Assembly (NCBI GenBank): GCA_965262505.1 | Contig: CBDHFM010000018.1 | Location: forward strand, 1 to 64,000 | Direction: 5' to 3' | Source: JACPPO01 sp965262505 | GTDB taxonomy: Bacteria > Acidobacteriota > Vicinamibacteria > Vicinamibacterales > UBA2999 | Length of the DNA: 64,000 nucleotides | Notes under the pieces: model-generated | What the model was told of the DNA's origin: nothing | The model's database searches: none | The model's input: only the letters and a program-made list of their open reading frames with translations | Shown here: positions 1-7,888 of the stretch, piece by piece | Layout of the letters: each line of letters begins with the position of its first letter | Numbering within the stretch: the first letter of the stretch is position 1 | Position numbers and translations under genes: made by a program

Positions 1-64
1 CGCGAACGAGACGCCGCTTACCAGCCTAGTTAGTATGACTCATGCGTATCGTATGAATAATACC

Positions 65-89
65 GATAGTATTCATGATTCGTACTATC
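65..89. repeat. Dyad at the end of the first par operon
   Basis: GATAGTA (65-71) and TACTATC (83-89) form a 7-bp inverted repeat. It lies inside an AT-richer stretch (30-90) that repeats TATGA and TATTCAT motifs. The dyad overlaps the stop codon of the small par gene. Similar ATATGAATCAT text lies just upstream of parA (1130-1142). This could be an operator or centromere for the par proteins. That role is inferred from position only. Confidence 0.3.
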
Positions 90-465
90 ACTGCACCCTC
101 TTGCCCGGGCCTGGCTTGAGCTTCTCGACGCCTTTTACCAGAGCAAGAAATTCTTTCGCCGGCATCTGAGCAAGTGCACGCAGGCCCGCGCGAACGATCT
201 CGCTTCTCGCCGCGCTGTGCTGTCCTTTCAGGCAGCGCTGCTGCAGCGCTGGCAACAGTTCGCTATCCGCTTCGGCGAGGGTAAATGTCGCGCGAACCGC
301 CCGTTCCTTCGCTGGCGGCGAGGGCGTGGCGGGCAGCACGCCGCGCTGTTGTCCCTGCCCGCCGAGGATGGAATCGGCGCGGGCAAAGCGCTGCTCTACA
401 GCGGTGTCTTCAGCGTGCAGCGATCGGCTCAGCGCGCCGCTTAGCGGATCTTTGCCCATGGTCAT
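88..465 (-). CDS. Small partner protein of ParA (putative ParB/RHH-type)
   Basis: This 125-residue gene follows parA and overlaps its 3' end by 56 bp, the arrangement of a two-gene partition operon. The C-terminal half (roughly residues 55-120, from ATFTLAEAD to LKPGPGK) looks like a compact ribbon-helix-helix or short helical domain. The first 50 residues look disordered. By analogy with ParG/ParB-like partners it should bind a centromere and stimulate the ParA ATPase. I do not recognise a specific family, so the role rests on gene order. The second par operon (13668-14571) has the same overlapping layout. Confidence 0.6.
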   Translation of the reverse strand: MTMGKDPLSGALSRSLHAEDTAVEQRFARADSILGGQGQQRGVLPATPSPPAKERAVRATFTLAEADSELLPALQQRCLKGQHSAARSEIVRAGLRALAQMPAKEFLALVKGVEKLKPGPGKRVQ

Positions 466-1129
466 CTCCTTTGAGGACAGATAACAGCTCGTCTGTCAGG
501 GCCTCAACCTCAGTGATCGCGGCCGTCGCACCGGTTCCCAAGCCTTGGACGGTCTGGCCGTACGCCGCGGCATGTTTGTACGCCTCACGATCGCCAAGCT
601 GCGTCTTGCAGAGCGGAATAGCAAACGCAGACAGAATCTTCCGGGTCTCAGCGGCCAGCCTCGTATTCGCCTTGTGTCTATTGATCAGCAGCCGCGCGGT
701 CAGGTGCTCATTGAGGGCCTCGGCGGCGTCAATGACCTTGCGGATGGCCACGCCCGCCCAGAGATCGAGTGGCGAGGGGACGACTGGCACAAGGGCCAAG
801 TCGGCAATCAGTAACGCGCTCTGCGCCACTGGCGAGTTTGCGGAGGGCGGGCAGTCGATGAGGATGTAGTCGTGATCGGCGACGAACTTCTGCACCTCGC
901 GGTGCAGCTTGGCATCTGTTTTCCCAAGCCCGGCGATGCTCGCCGGAAAGGGGACGTCATCGGGTGCCGAGGCCGCCCAACGGGTCGCCGATCCTTGTTC
1001 GGAGTCCGCATCGACCACAAGCACCTTGCACCCGCGACGACCGAGGGTGCCGGCCAGCACCATCGCGACGGTGCTCTTGCCGGGGCCGCCTTTCTGGTTC
1101 ACAATCGCGATGATTTTGGCGTGGGGCAT
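410..1129 (-). CDS. parA: ParA-family partition ATPase
   Basis: This is a 239-residue ParA/MinD-type ATPase that segregates plasmid copies. The deviant Walker A motif NQKGGPGKST is at residues 11-20, followed by VLVVDADSEQGSATRW (motif A') and DYILIDCPPS (motif B). The reading frame is open for 100 more codons upstream, but ATG at 1129 places the motif at the normal distance from the N-terminus, so I use that start. There is no N-terminal HTH, so this is the small ParA type that usually pairs with a small DNA-binding partner, which follows here. The hicBA genes lie upstream on the same strand. Confidence 0.92.
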   Translation of the reverse strand: MPHAKIIAIVNQKGGPGKSTVAMVLAGTLGRRGCKVLVVDADSEQGSATRWAASAPDDVPFPASIAGLGKTDAKLHREVQKFVADHDYILIDCPPSANSPVAQSALLIADLALVPVVPSPLDLWAGVAIRKVIDAAEALNEHLTARLLINRHKANTRLAAETRKILSAFAIPLCKTQLGDREAYKHAAAYGQTVQGLGTGATAAITEVEALTDELLSVLKGDDHGQRSAKRRAEPIAAR

Positions 1130-1242
1130 ATGATATGAATCATGCCGATGATGCGAACGAGTTGGATTAGTCGTACTGATTGGCAATGAGAATACTTGAC
1201 TCGTGGTCTCGAACACAAGAGGACAGGCGGGCGCCCGGGACG

Positions 1243-1464
1243 CTAGCGCTCGAAGAGCCGCCGGGCCACGCCGGACTGGCGGATGATGCTGGACAGCGTG
1301 CCAAGCATGAGTGCGGCATGGTCCGGGACCGGAACGGTCGTCGTGGTGCTGCCGGATCGCTGCTGCAGGACGATGTGACTGCCACGCTGTCGAACGACTG
1401 AGAATCCCTGGCCTTCGAGAATTTGGCACACCTCGCGCCCAGAAAGGACGCGCAGTTTACCCAA
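1243..1464 (-). CDS. hicA: HicA-type toxin
   Basis: This 73-residue HicA/YcfA-like protein has a double-stranded-RNA-binding-like fold; the family acts as mRNA interferases. The diagnostic text is KLRVLSGREVCQILEGQGF, then RQRGSHIVLQQ with the expected catalytic His, then VPVPDHAAL. An ATG exists at 1515, but similarity begins at GKLRVLSG. A TTG at 1464 overlaps the hicB stop and gives the usual start, so I prefer it. Antitoxin precedes toxin, unlike the canonical hicAB order. The location between parA and repA suits plasmid addiction. Confidence 0.8.
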   Translation of the reverse strand: MGKLRVLSGREVCQILEGQGFSVVRQRGSHIVLQQRSGSTTTTVPVPDHAALMLGTLSSIIRQSGVARRLFER

Positions 1465-1684
1465 CCGCGACCTCGACGCGCGTGACGAACACTTCGCTGT
1501 GCAACCGTCGGGCAACCTCGGTCGGATCGGCGGACTCGAAGAACAGTTCTAACGCCTCAATGAGGCTGGTCCTCGCGGTCTCGACCGTCTGGCCTTGGCT
1601 GGCAATATCGAGTTCTGGGCAGAGGGCGACGTACATGTCGCCCTCACGTTCAATGATGGCGGTCACCTGGCGCGTGGATTCCAT
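1457..1684 (-). CDS. hicB: HicB-type antitoxin
   Basis: This 75-residue protein is a HicB-like partial RNase H fold. It contains TAIIEREGDMYVALCPELDIASQG and ETARTSLIEALELFFE, the typical HicB signature. It is the short form, without the C-terminal DNA-binding extension, so it may not repress its own promoter strongly. It overlaps the downstream hicA start, which implies translational coupling. Family assignment is confident; function as an antitoxin for this HicA is inferred from linkage. Confidence 0.82.
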   Translation of the reverse strand: MESTRQVTAIIEREGDMYVALCPELDIASQGQTVETARTSLIEALELFFESADPTEVARRLHSEVFVTRVEVAVG

Positions 1685-1795
1685 GGCGCAATGATAGCAG
1701 CCAGCGGGCGCTCGTCATCCCCGAGAGTTTCACGTATCATGCAGCGATTTTGTTGACATGGTGGCACTGAGAACATTGGTCCTCCTTCTGGAGCG

Positions 1796-2791
1796 ATGAG
1801 CGACCCTTCTCGACCCGTCAGCGGGTTCGTTCCCCTCGGTGACGTAGCCGGGGCGGTCGAACTGCCCGGCGGTCGCGTCCTGACACGCCGCGCCGCCGCG
1901 GGCCAGGCGCGGCACCACTTCACCCAGCTCGACCAGGTGACGCAGCTCATCGGCGCGAGCGAGACCGACGCCGATCTCGGCTTCATGGCGCGGTTGCTCG
2001 CGCTGTGTAGTCTGCCACGCACCAATCCCGGCGACCGGCTTCAGTATGTCCGGTGCAACGGGCCGTACACACTCACCATGACCGCTTCGACCGAGGGCGT
2101 GAAGTTACCCTACGGCAATATCCCTCGCCTGCTCCTGGCGTGGGTCTGCACCGAAGCGGTGCGGACGCAGCAGCGCGAGCTGGTCCTCGGCCGGTCGTTG
2201 TATGAGTTCATGGGGAAGCTCGGGATGGAGGATCACAGCGGCGGCAGACACGGCGAGCGGGCACGGCTGCGGAACCAGATGCGGCGGCTCTTTCGGTGCA
2301 CGGTGGCGTTGGTCTATGAGGACGCGGGACGGGAAACGAGCGTGATTTCACCTATCGCCGATCGCACCGATTTTTGGTGGGATGAGCGCCGGCCGGACGC
2401 ACCCTCGTTGTGGGACAGCAAGATCGAACTCGGGGAGAAGTTTTTTCAGGAGATCATCACACACCCGATCCCGATCGATCTGCACACGCTCAAGGCGCTT
2501 AAACGGTCGCCTCTTGGTCTTGATTTGTATCTCTGGCTCACCTACCGGACGTTCACACTCAAGGCTCCGCTGCGCCTTTCGTGGCGACAGGTGTACCGAC
2601 AGTTCGGCCGACACCCATCCAAGGCGAACGATTGGCGCACCGTGGGTAACTTCCGTACGAAGTGTCTCCGCGAGTTCAAGAAAATCAAGCTGGCGTGGCC
2701 GGACCTGCACTACTCGACGGCCAAGGGCGCGTTGATTCTTTCGCCCTCGCCGCCGCGCATCGCGCCGTCGCAACTACGCCTCGTCGAATAG
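1796..2791 (+). CDS. repA: Plasmid replication initiator, RepA (PF04796-like)
   Basis: This 331-residue protein resembles the plasmid RepA family. Recognisable text includes KLPYGNIPRLLLAWVCTEAV (about residues 102-121), LGRSLYEFMGKLGM (about 131-144) and SPLGLDLYLWLTYRTF followed by LRLSWRQVYRQFG (about 236-268). These fit a winged-helix initiator that would bind iterons. The 34-bp repeat array at 4508-4591 is the obvious candidate origin. The last 58 residues are duplicated in degenerate form at 3266-3451, on the far side of a VOC gene. parA and hicBA diverge upstream. Confidence 0.85.
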   Translation: MSDPSRPVSGFVPLGDVAGAVELPGGRVLTRRAAAGQARHHFTQLDQVTQLIGASETDADLGFMARLLALCSLPRTNPGDRLQYVRCNGPYTLTMTASTEGVKLPYGNIPRLLLAWVCTEAVRTQQRELVLGRSLYEFMGKLGMEDHSGGRHGERARLRNQMRRLFRCTVALVYEDAGRETSVISPIADRTDFWWDERRPDAPSLWDSKIELGEKFFQEIITHPIPIDLHTLKALKRSPLGLDLYLWLTYRTFTLKAPLRLSWRQVYRQFGRHPSKANDWRTVGNFRTKCLREFKKIKLAWPDLHYSTAKGALILSPSPPRIAPSQLRLVE

Positions 2792-2820
2792 CCGCCGCTC
2801 AGGGCTAAGGAGTTTTCCCG

Positions 2821-3252
2821 ATGCCTCTCTCGCTTAATACATACCTCACCTTTGACGGCAACTGTCGCGAAGCATTCGAGTTCTACCGCTCCATCTTCGG
2901 CGGCGAGTTCGATTCGATCGGGACGTTCGGGGAAGCGCCCCCAGCCATGCCGACGGTACCGGACGATGAGAAGGAGCGGATTATGCACGTGTCGTTGCCG
3001 ATCGGATCGAGCATCCTCCTGGGGAGCGACTGCGCCACACAGTTCGCCCCGGCGCCGGCAGTGGGCAACAACTTCTCGATCTCCATCACGGCGGAGACCC
3101 GCGAGCAGTGCGACGCGCTCTGCGCGAAGCTCTCCGATGGCGGCTCCGTGACGGTGCCGCTCAGCGAGACGTTCTGGGGCTCCTACTTCGGCATGTGCAC
3201 CGACCGCTTTGGCATCAACTGGATGGTGAGCTGCCCGCTGTCCCGCGGCTGA
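2821..3252 (+). CDS. VOC-superfamily protein (PhnB/glyoxalase-like)
   Basis: This 143-residue protein matches the PhnB-like branch of the vicinal oxygen chelate fold: LNTYLTFDGNCREAFEFYRSIFGGEF at the start, IMHVSLPIGSSILLGSD in the middle and ETFWGSYFGMCTDRFGINWMVS at the end. Members are cytosolic; many lack a known reaction. A good ribosome site (AAGGAG) precedes the ATG. The gene is odd cargo for a plasmid backbone and sits exactly between repA and a second partial repA 3' end, so it probably arrived by recombination between related plasmids. Confidence 0.85.
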   Translation: MPLSLNTYLTFDGNCREAFEFYRSIFGGEFDSIGTFGEAPPAMPTVPDDEKERIMHVSLPIGSSILLGSDCATQFAPAPAVGNNFSISITAETREQCDALCAKLSDGGSVTVPLSETFWGSYFGMCTDRFGINWMVSCPLSRG

Positions 3253-3265
3253 GGGGCGTTGTATC

Positions 3266-3451
3266 GTGGACCCGGCCAGGGCAAACGATGCGCGCACCGT
3301 GGACAACTTCCGCACGGACTGTCTCCGCGAGCTGAACAAGATTCAGCGCGCGTGGCCGAACCTCAACTGTCGCACCGTCAAGGGCCGGCTCGTTGTCGCG
3401 CCGTCCCGTCCACGCATCGCGCCGGCACAGCTCCAGCTCAGGGAGGAATAG
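3266..3451 (+). pseudogene. Degenerate second copy of the repA 3' end
   Basis: The 61-codon frame reads ANDARTVDNFRTDC.. and ends RPRIAPAQLQLREE. It aligns codon by codon with the last 58 residues of RepA (SKANDWRTVGNFRTKC.. to ..PRIAPSQLRLVE). DNA similarity is clear but not identical, so this is a diverged paralogue segment and not a recent tandem copy. The rest of that repA is absent. With the true repA end it brackets the VOC gene. Confidence 0.75.
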
Positions 3452-3463
3452 CGTTTAAGAACA

Positions 3464-3835
3464 ATGCCGCTGCTGACTCAGAACCGCGCCGGCGAAAACG
3501 CGAGAGAGCGGCGGCAACGAGCCGGCCGCCGCGCGCGGGGCGTGTATACCGTCTGCGGCGCCGCGAAGGACGACCCGGCGCGGAACCTCTGCGCCACGTG
3601 TCGGCACCACGCGCGCGGGCGGACCGCACGGTATCGGCAGACCGGGCGCGAGGCCGAAGTCATCCGGCTGCGCGAGTCCCTAAGGGTGTGTATCTCGTGC
3701 GGTCAGCGCGAGGCGGCGCCGGGATCGGTGTACTGCAAGTCGCGCCGCGCGTGCCGGCGCTACACCTGGCGGAAGTACGCCAAGAAAGTTGAGAGAACGT
3801 CACAGCTCAGTCTCAGGGAACAGCCTCATGCTTGA
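3464..3835 (+). CDS. Small Cys-rich protein (zinc-ribbon-like)
   Basis: This 123-residue basic protein has two cysteine groups: VCGAAKDDPARNLCATC (about residues 30-46) and CISCGQREAAPGSVYC (about 76-91), which resemble zinc-ribbon knuckles. It is rich in Arg, suggesting nucleic-acid binding. I do not recognise the family. It follows the repA remnant and may belong to the plasmid backbone. Confidence 0.5.
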   Translation: MPLLTQNRAGENARERRQRAGRRARGVYTVCGAAKDDPARNLCATCRHHARGRTARYRQTGREAEVIRLRESLRVCISCGQREAAPGSVYCKSRRACRRYTWRKYAKKVERTSQLSLREQPHA

Positions 3836-3878
3836 CACACACGCGGCGTTCAGACGGTTGTAAGGCGGGGTCAGGGGC

Positions 3879-3977
3879 GTGTGTGCGGAGTGGAGGTTCG
3901 CCCTCGTCCTGATCGTGGTGGGCGTGTTCAGCGCGTTGTTCTTCGACCGTCTGTTCGAGCGCCTGGGCGGCCAGTAG
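3879..3977 (+). CDS. Possible 32-residue single-span membrane peptide
   Basis: A GTG-started frame encodes FALVLIVVGVFSALFFDRLFERLGGQ after a short charged N-terminus, a clean single membrane span with a positive C-terminal flank. It lies directly before another membrane-protein gene on the same strand. It is too short for firm gene calling; the strongly hydrophobic composition is the only support. Confidence 0.3.
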   Translation: MCAEWRFALVLIVVGVFSALFFDRLFERLGGQ

Positions 3978-4005
3978 CGCCGGCCGGTTCTAGCTGGTTG
4001 ATTTA

Positions 4006-4302
4006 GTGGATTTCTGGCCTGTCTTGCTCTTCTGGCCGGCGGTGGCGCTGAGCGTGCTGGCGGCCTCGTTCGGACTGGCCCGCAGACGTCCAAGGCCGCT
4101 GCTGGTGGCTGCGGCCCTGGTCGGGCCGGCTTCGGCGTACCTCGCGTTGACACCGCGCTTCTTCGTGTGGGGGTTGTTTCCGGTCGGCGTGTATCTCGTG
4201 GCCGCGGTCGCGACCCGACGAAACCACATTAAGTTGGGCACGGCGCTGGTTGCCGCGAATACCACGTTCTTTGTGTTGCTGGCTGTCACGATATTTGGCT
4301 GA
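4006..4302 (+). CDS. Hypothetical membrane protein, about three spans
   Basis: This 98-residue, GTG-started protein has hydrophobic stretches at about residues 5-23, 31-49 and 51-68, plus a C-terminal stretch at 79-97. Between them lie RRRPRP and ATRRNH, positive loops. No family is recognised. It sits between the Cys-rich gene and iteron array A, and may be a plasmid backbone or surface-exclusion-type small membrane protein, though nothing in the sequence proves that. Confidence 0.5.
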   Translation: MDFWPVLLFWPAVALSVLAASFGLARRRPRPLLVAAALVGPASAYLALTPRFFVWGLFPVGVYLVAAVATRRNHIKLGTALVAANTTFFVLLAVTIFG

Positions 4303-4507
4303 GTCCGGGTCGCGGAAGGGTTGCAGCGCAGTGGCTTGACGCGCCGGGATGCGACGTCTATCGGGCTCGAGGATGCCCCGTAGGACGCGACCTCGGGCCT
4401 GGCACCCCCCTCTGGCCGTCCGGCGCCGGTAAATCGCGCCTGGGGGCCGCTCAGCGCCTCGACCGGGTGATTTCCACAAAACCCTGTGATATGAGAGGTT
4501 TTTCCAC

Positions 4508-4591
4508 GGGTAAACAGGAAGAGTTCACCCCTAAAAGTATCGGGTAAACGGGAAGAGTTCACTCCTAAAAGTATCGGGTAAACGGGAAGAG
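4508..4591. repeat. Iteron array A (2.5 copies, 34-bp period)
   Basis: Units start at 4508, 4542 and 4576. Each begins GGGTAAACRGGAAGAG; the two complete units continue TTCACYCCTAAAAGTATC. The period is exactly 34 bp, about three helix turns, as expected for Rep-binding iterons. Immediately left is a TTTTTCCAC motif (4499-4507), resembling a DnaA-box-like element. On the right is a GTAC-rich palindromic box (4592-4640). Read on the minus strand, the order GTAC box, three iterons, GTGGAAAAA matches arrays B and C. This is the most likely origin for the RepA at 1796-2791. Confidence 0.7.
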
Positions 4592-4640
4592 CGTACAAGT
4601 AGTACTGATCAAGTAGTACGTACCTCCAAGTACGTACAGG
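4592..4640. repeat. GTAC-rich box beside iteron array A
   Basis: The stretch holds repeated CAAGTAGTAC, CAAGTACGTAC and GTACGTAC motifs in both orientations. Related GTAC boxes flank array B (11343-11378) and array C (39319-39350). The shared placement next to each array suggests a conserved origin component, for example an unwinding or accessory-protein site. Confidence 0.5.
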
Positions 4641-4992
4641 CCGGTGGCCTGTTTATCGTTTGGTTCTTAAAGGGCTGAAAAAGGCTCGACCCGCCCGTCT
4701 GTTGGCGGGGTCAATGAGGGGACGAGCTGCGACCAGGCCTGATTTCCTCATAAAACAGCCGACCGGGTGTTCCCAGTACAGCAACAGCCATGAGTAATCT
4801 GAAGCAATTGGCCTCCCTTTTGGCGAGGCGTAACGCCATCGACGAAAAGATTGCGGCTCTGATCAACCATCCAGCCCTCAGAGGTCCTATCGGGGAGTGG
4901 ATCGCCCAGGAAATATTTAAGGTGACGTCCTGCGCCCTAGGGTTTTCTTGGACACTTGATTGCGAGAGAGTTCTCGCAGGAGGAGTGTCGAG

Positions 4993-5352
4993 ATGAGGAA
5001 GCACGTTGAGGAATCGGTGGCGACCGGCGTGGCCGCCGGGCGCGGCCGTGGGGGTCGGTTCTCGGCCGGGCGCAAGCGTGAGGTAGTGCTGCGTCTGTTG
5101 CGCGGGGAGGACCTCGAGTCCGTGTCGCGGGCGGTGGGGATCACGGCGGCGCGGGCGGCGCACTGGCGGGCTCAGTTTCTGGCTGCGGGGCAGGCGGGCC
5201 GAAAGAGCCGCGCACCGGATGCTCGGGACGACGACCATCGTCGGCTGCAGGCCAAGATCGGCGAGCTGCTGATGGAGACCGAGTTACTGTACGCGAAGGT
5301 GGACCAGCTGGAGGCCGGCGGCCCTTTGGCCCGGCGGAGGTCGACGCGATGA
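4993..5352 (+). CDS. IS3-family transposase OrfA (HTH subunit)
   Basis: This 119-residue protein carries a transposase helix-turn-helix (RKREVVLRLLRGEDLESVSRAVGITAARAAHWRAQF, about residues 28-63) and a C-terminal coiled-coil-like stretch (LQAKIGELLMETELLYAKVDQLE). A strong GGAGGAG ribosome site precedes the ATG. Its stop overlaps the orfB ATG (ATGA), so OrfB is translationally coupled or made by frameshifting. OrfA binds the element ends. Confidence 0.85.
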   Translation: MRKHVEESVATGVAAGRGRGGRFSAGRKREVVLRLLRGEDLESVSRAVGITAARAAHWRAQFLAAGQAGRKSRAPDARDDDHRRLQAKIGELLMETELLYAKVDQLEAGGPLARRRSTR

Positions 5353-6242
5353 GTGGCGCCCAGTCGATCTCCACCCGTCGGGCGTATGGCGTGCAGCGGG
5401 TCTGCCGCGTGTGGCACCGCGCCCGCTCCAGTGTGTATGCGCGGCGGCAGGCGACCCGGTCTCCTGCACGGTGTCGTCGCCGCGGGCCGATCGGCGCGGC
5501 CCCGGACGACGTCCTGGTGGCCCACCTTCGCCGGGTGCTCGAAGCCGCGCCGTTTCATGGCGAGGGCTACCGCACAGCCTGGGCGAAGCGGCGGGTCGCG
5601 GGGATGCGCACCTCGAAGGAGCGGGTGCGCCGGTTGATGCGCGAGCACGACCTCCAAGCCCCGCCGCGCGCGGGCCACGCGCATGGGCCGACGGCGCACG
5701 ACGGGACCATCACCCCCGAGGCGCCCGACGTGATGTGGGGCACAGACATGACGGCCACCGTGACGGTCGCCGAGGGGGCGGCCTTCGTCTTCGTGGCCGT
5801 CGATCACTGCGCGACCGCATGCATCGGGCTCCATGCCGCCAAGCGCGGGACCCGCTTCGAGGCCCTGGAGCCGATCCGCCAGGGCCTCCGCGAACGCTTC
5901 GGGGGCATCGGCGACGGCGTGGCCCGTGGGCTGCGGCTGCGTCACGACCACGGGTCGAACGACTTGGCCGACGATTTTCAACAGGCGGTCGCGTGCTTCG
6001 GCATCGAAAGCTCCCCGAGCTTCGTGCGGGAGCCCGAAGGCAACGGCGTCGCGGAGCGCTTCATCCGCACGCTGAAGGAGAATCTGTTGTGGGTGCGGAG
6101 CTTCGAGACGATCGAGGAGCTCCGCCTGGCCGTGCTCGAGTTCAAGCGGACGTACAACGAGCAGTGGATGCTGGAGAAGTACGACTACCGAAGCCCGGCC
6201 CAGGTGCGACGCGACCTCCTCGGGCTGGACGCGGCGGCGTAG
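5349..6242 (+). CDS. IS3-family transposase OrfB (DDE catalytic subunit)
   Basis: This 297-residue protein has the rve integrase fold. An HTH_21-like segment comes first (FHGEGYRTAWAKRRVAGMRTS). The catalytic triad is visible as WGTDMTA, RHDHGSN and PEGNGVAERFIRTLK, consistent with DD(35)E chemistry. It ends YRSPAQVRRDLL, as IS3-group proteins do. The frame looks intact, so the element may be active. It is closely similar to the protein at 32008-32898. Confidence 0.88.
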   Translation: MSGAQSISTRRAYGVQRVCRVWHRARSSVYARRQATRSPARCRRRGPIGAAPDDVLVAHLRRVLEAAPFHGEGYRTAWAKRRVAGMRTSKERVRRLMREHDLQAPPRAGHAHGPTAHDGTITPEAPDVMWGTDMTATVTVAEGAAFVFVAVDHCATACIGLHAAKRGTRFEALEPIRQGLRERFGGIGDGVARGLRLRHDHGSNDLADDFQQAVACFGIESSPSFVREPEGNGVAERFIRTLKENLLWVRSFETIEELRLAVLEFKRTYNEQWMLEKYDYRSPAQVRRDLLGLDAAA

Positions 6243-6733
6243 AAGCGAATACCGTCAAACCACTGTCCAAGAACCCTGAGGCGGTACAGACGCTGGCAAA
6301 ATCCGCGATTCAGAAGGGCTTCGACGGCCGGGTTACATACGGTCCGCTGGCCGGACAGACGGTGAATGTGAAGTGGTACGGCAAGCGCGAGGGGCTGCTC
6401 GACATCAATCCAGCCAGCGTCCCGGACAACTACCTCGTGCTGACCGGGCCGAAGGCGGAGGCGACGACCTCAAAAGGCCAGACCCGGCCGTTGGTGATCA
6501 CAGAGGTGTTCCTGTTCGATGCGTCGCCGCTGGTGGATCGGTTCAAGGTGCAGAAACGCAGACTTGGCGTCGCCGCCTACGTGCGGCAACACGAGTGGGA
6601 GGAGGCGAGAGTCTATCCGAAGGCGGCGCTCGGCGCACGAATGACGCTAACCGATGCGCAGCGAGAGGCGTTGAAGCTGTTCGCTGAGCCGAAGCGAAGC
6701 AGCTCCCACCCACATCAAAACAGCCCCGGATAG

Positions 6734-7125
6734 CCTCCGCACGCCAAACGCATCCACGGCTGTGCCGTCCTTCGCTTGTCTGTTTACGATTAGTGAGAAA
6801 TGGGCCTTGAGTTGGCCCCGCCCAGCGGTGCCATGGTAAGACGCCGCCGGGTGAGCGGTGGTCGGACCGTGTCCTCCACAGGGCGCCGGCCCCGGTGGAC
6901 TGGCGTTACTGGTCGGCCGGTCTGGTGGCAAGGGTCGCGAGGGCGTTCAAGGACCTCCCCACACACGTGACGCCGACAGCATCGAGGACGCGATTCGAGC
7001 AGGACGCTGCCAGACCGTTGTACTCATCGAATACGTGGTCCACCGCGTCAGGGTTCACCCACACGGTTTCGCGCCGTGGTCCTCGGTCATTGCCATCAGT
7101 CGTCGCATCGTTTCGTCCCTCCCTT
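6734..7125. other. Intergenic stretch with no recognised feature
   Basis: About 390 bp follow the split gene. I found no gene, tandem repeat or clear terminator. Confidence 0.4.
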
Positions 7126-7368
7126 CTACTTCGGGAACTCCCCGAACTCTTCGTAAAACTCTTGGCGGAAAGCCTCTAGCTTCCCGTCCAGTTCTAGCCG
7201 GTCGCGGAACTCATCGAGGAACCGTTGACGCGCCGCCTTGCGTTGCTCCGGGTCCAGCAAGCTCCGGACGTCGGTACACTCAACCGGCACGTCGGCAAGC
7301 TGGCGCGTCACGTCGTCAATCTTGGCTGTCAGCGTCTCGCCGGCCTCCGCGAATTGCAGCCGGGCCAC
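7126..7368 (-). CDS. Hypothetical protein, 80 residues
   Basis: A highly charged, probably helical protein ending FRQEFYEEFGEFPK. No known family is evident. It is the last of a run of small minus-strand genes (7126-8426) downstream of the decayed virD4/virB11 remnant. Composition suits a coding gene with strong G/C bias at third positions. It may be cargo of the old conjugation operon. Confidence 0.45.
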   Translation of the reverse strand: MARLQFAEAGETLTAKIDDVTRQLADVPVECTDVRSLLDPEQRKAARQRFLDEFRDRLELDGKLEAFRQEFYEEFGEFPK

Positions 7369-7377
7369 TCGAAACCG

Positions 7378-7815
7378 TTACTCAAACGAAACGGGGTCAA
7401 CGCCGACCGGGCCTTGGTCTAACCAGGCCCCGCCGTCAAGGTATGCCCGCCGCGCAAATTCCAAGTCACTCAATGTCGCGCAACCCCAGAAATCCGCCGC
7501 CTCAATCACTCCCTCCGGATTGTTGGCCGCGACGGCCGCGGCCCAGTCCCTGAGCATCAGTTGCCGCTTCTCCTCGCCGAGTTTCAGATGGGTCTGATAG
7601 ACGCCCAGCAGGCGCCCCCACTCGGTCACCCATTCCCGCAAGCCGGGGCTGTTCTCCCACGCGGACGCAAGCTCGGCCGGCTCAGGGTTGGCCGATTCGG
7701 ACGGCGCGTCAACAACCGCCGCGGGGTGCTCGGGGGACACGTCCTCCCCGACCCAACTCCCAATCAGCCAGAGAACGAACAGCACGCCGAGGATTCCGCC
7801 AATGACCTGTGCCAT
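7378..7815 (-). CDS. Membrane-anchored hypothetical protein, 145 residues
   Basis: One N-terminal membrane span (IGGILGVLFVLWLIGSWVG, residues 5-23) is followed by a Pro/Ala/Glu-rich linker (about 25-50) and a soluble C-terminal domain with several Trp (WENSPGLREWVTEWGRLLG). It is probably anchored with the C-terminal domain on one face of the inner membrane. No family is recognised. It lies 9 bp upstream of the 80-residue gene, so the two are likely co-transcribed. Confidence 0.5.
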   Translation of the reverse strand: MAQVIGGILGVLFVLWLIGSWVGEDVSPEHPAAVVDAPSESANPEPAELASAWENSPGLREWVTEWGRLLGVYQTHLKLGEEKRQLMLRDWAAAVAANNPEGVIEAADFWGCATLSDLEFARRAYLDGGAWLDQGPVGVDPVSFE

Positions 7816-7888
7816 GGTGCCCTCCTCTCAGCCAGTCTCAAACCCGCAGACGCGACACGCCCGACGACGGAAGTGGAAACGCTCACGG

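Larger units (their letters stand above)
4928..6288 (+). mobile_element. IS3-family insertion sequence, copy 1 (1361 bp)
   Basis: The element carries two overlapping transposase frames. Imperfect terminal inverted repeats are visible: the left end reads TCCTGCGCCCTAGGG then TTCTTGGACA; the right end, read inward, is TGTACCGCCTCAGGG then TTCTTGGACA. It is flanked by a GACG target duplication. The same end sequences bound the second copy at 31968-33340, which fixes the boundaries. Confidence 0.85.
4790..6733 (+). pseudogene. DUF6998-like gene split by an IS3-family insertion
   Basis: The 5' part (4790-4927) encodes MSNLKQLASLLARR.. to GEWIAQEIFKVT. The 3' part (6293-6733) continues LAKSAIQKGFDGRVTYGPLAG and VNVKWYGKREGLLDI. 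Deleting 4928-6288 and one copy of the 4-bp repeat GACG (4924-4927 and 6289-6292) restores a single 192-codon frame with no lesion. The restored protein resembles an uncharacterised, restriction-endonuclease-like DUF (IGE.IA..IF, then QKG.DG, then VN.KWY). The lesion therefore looks recent. Confidence 0.75.
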
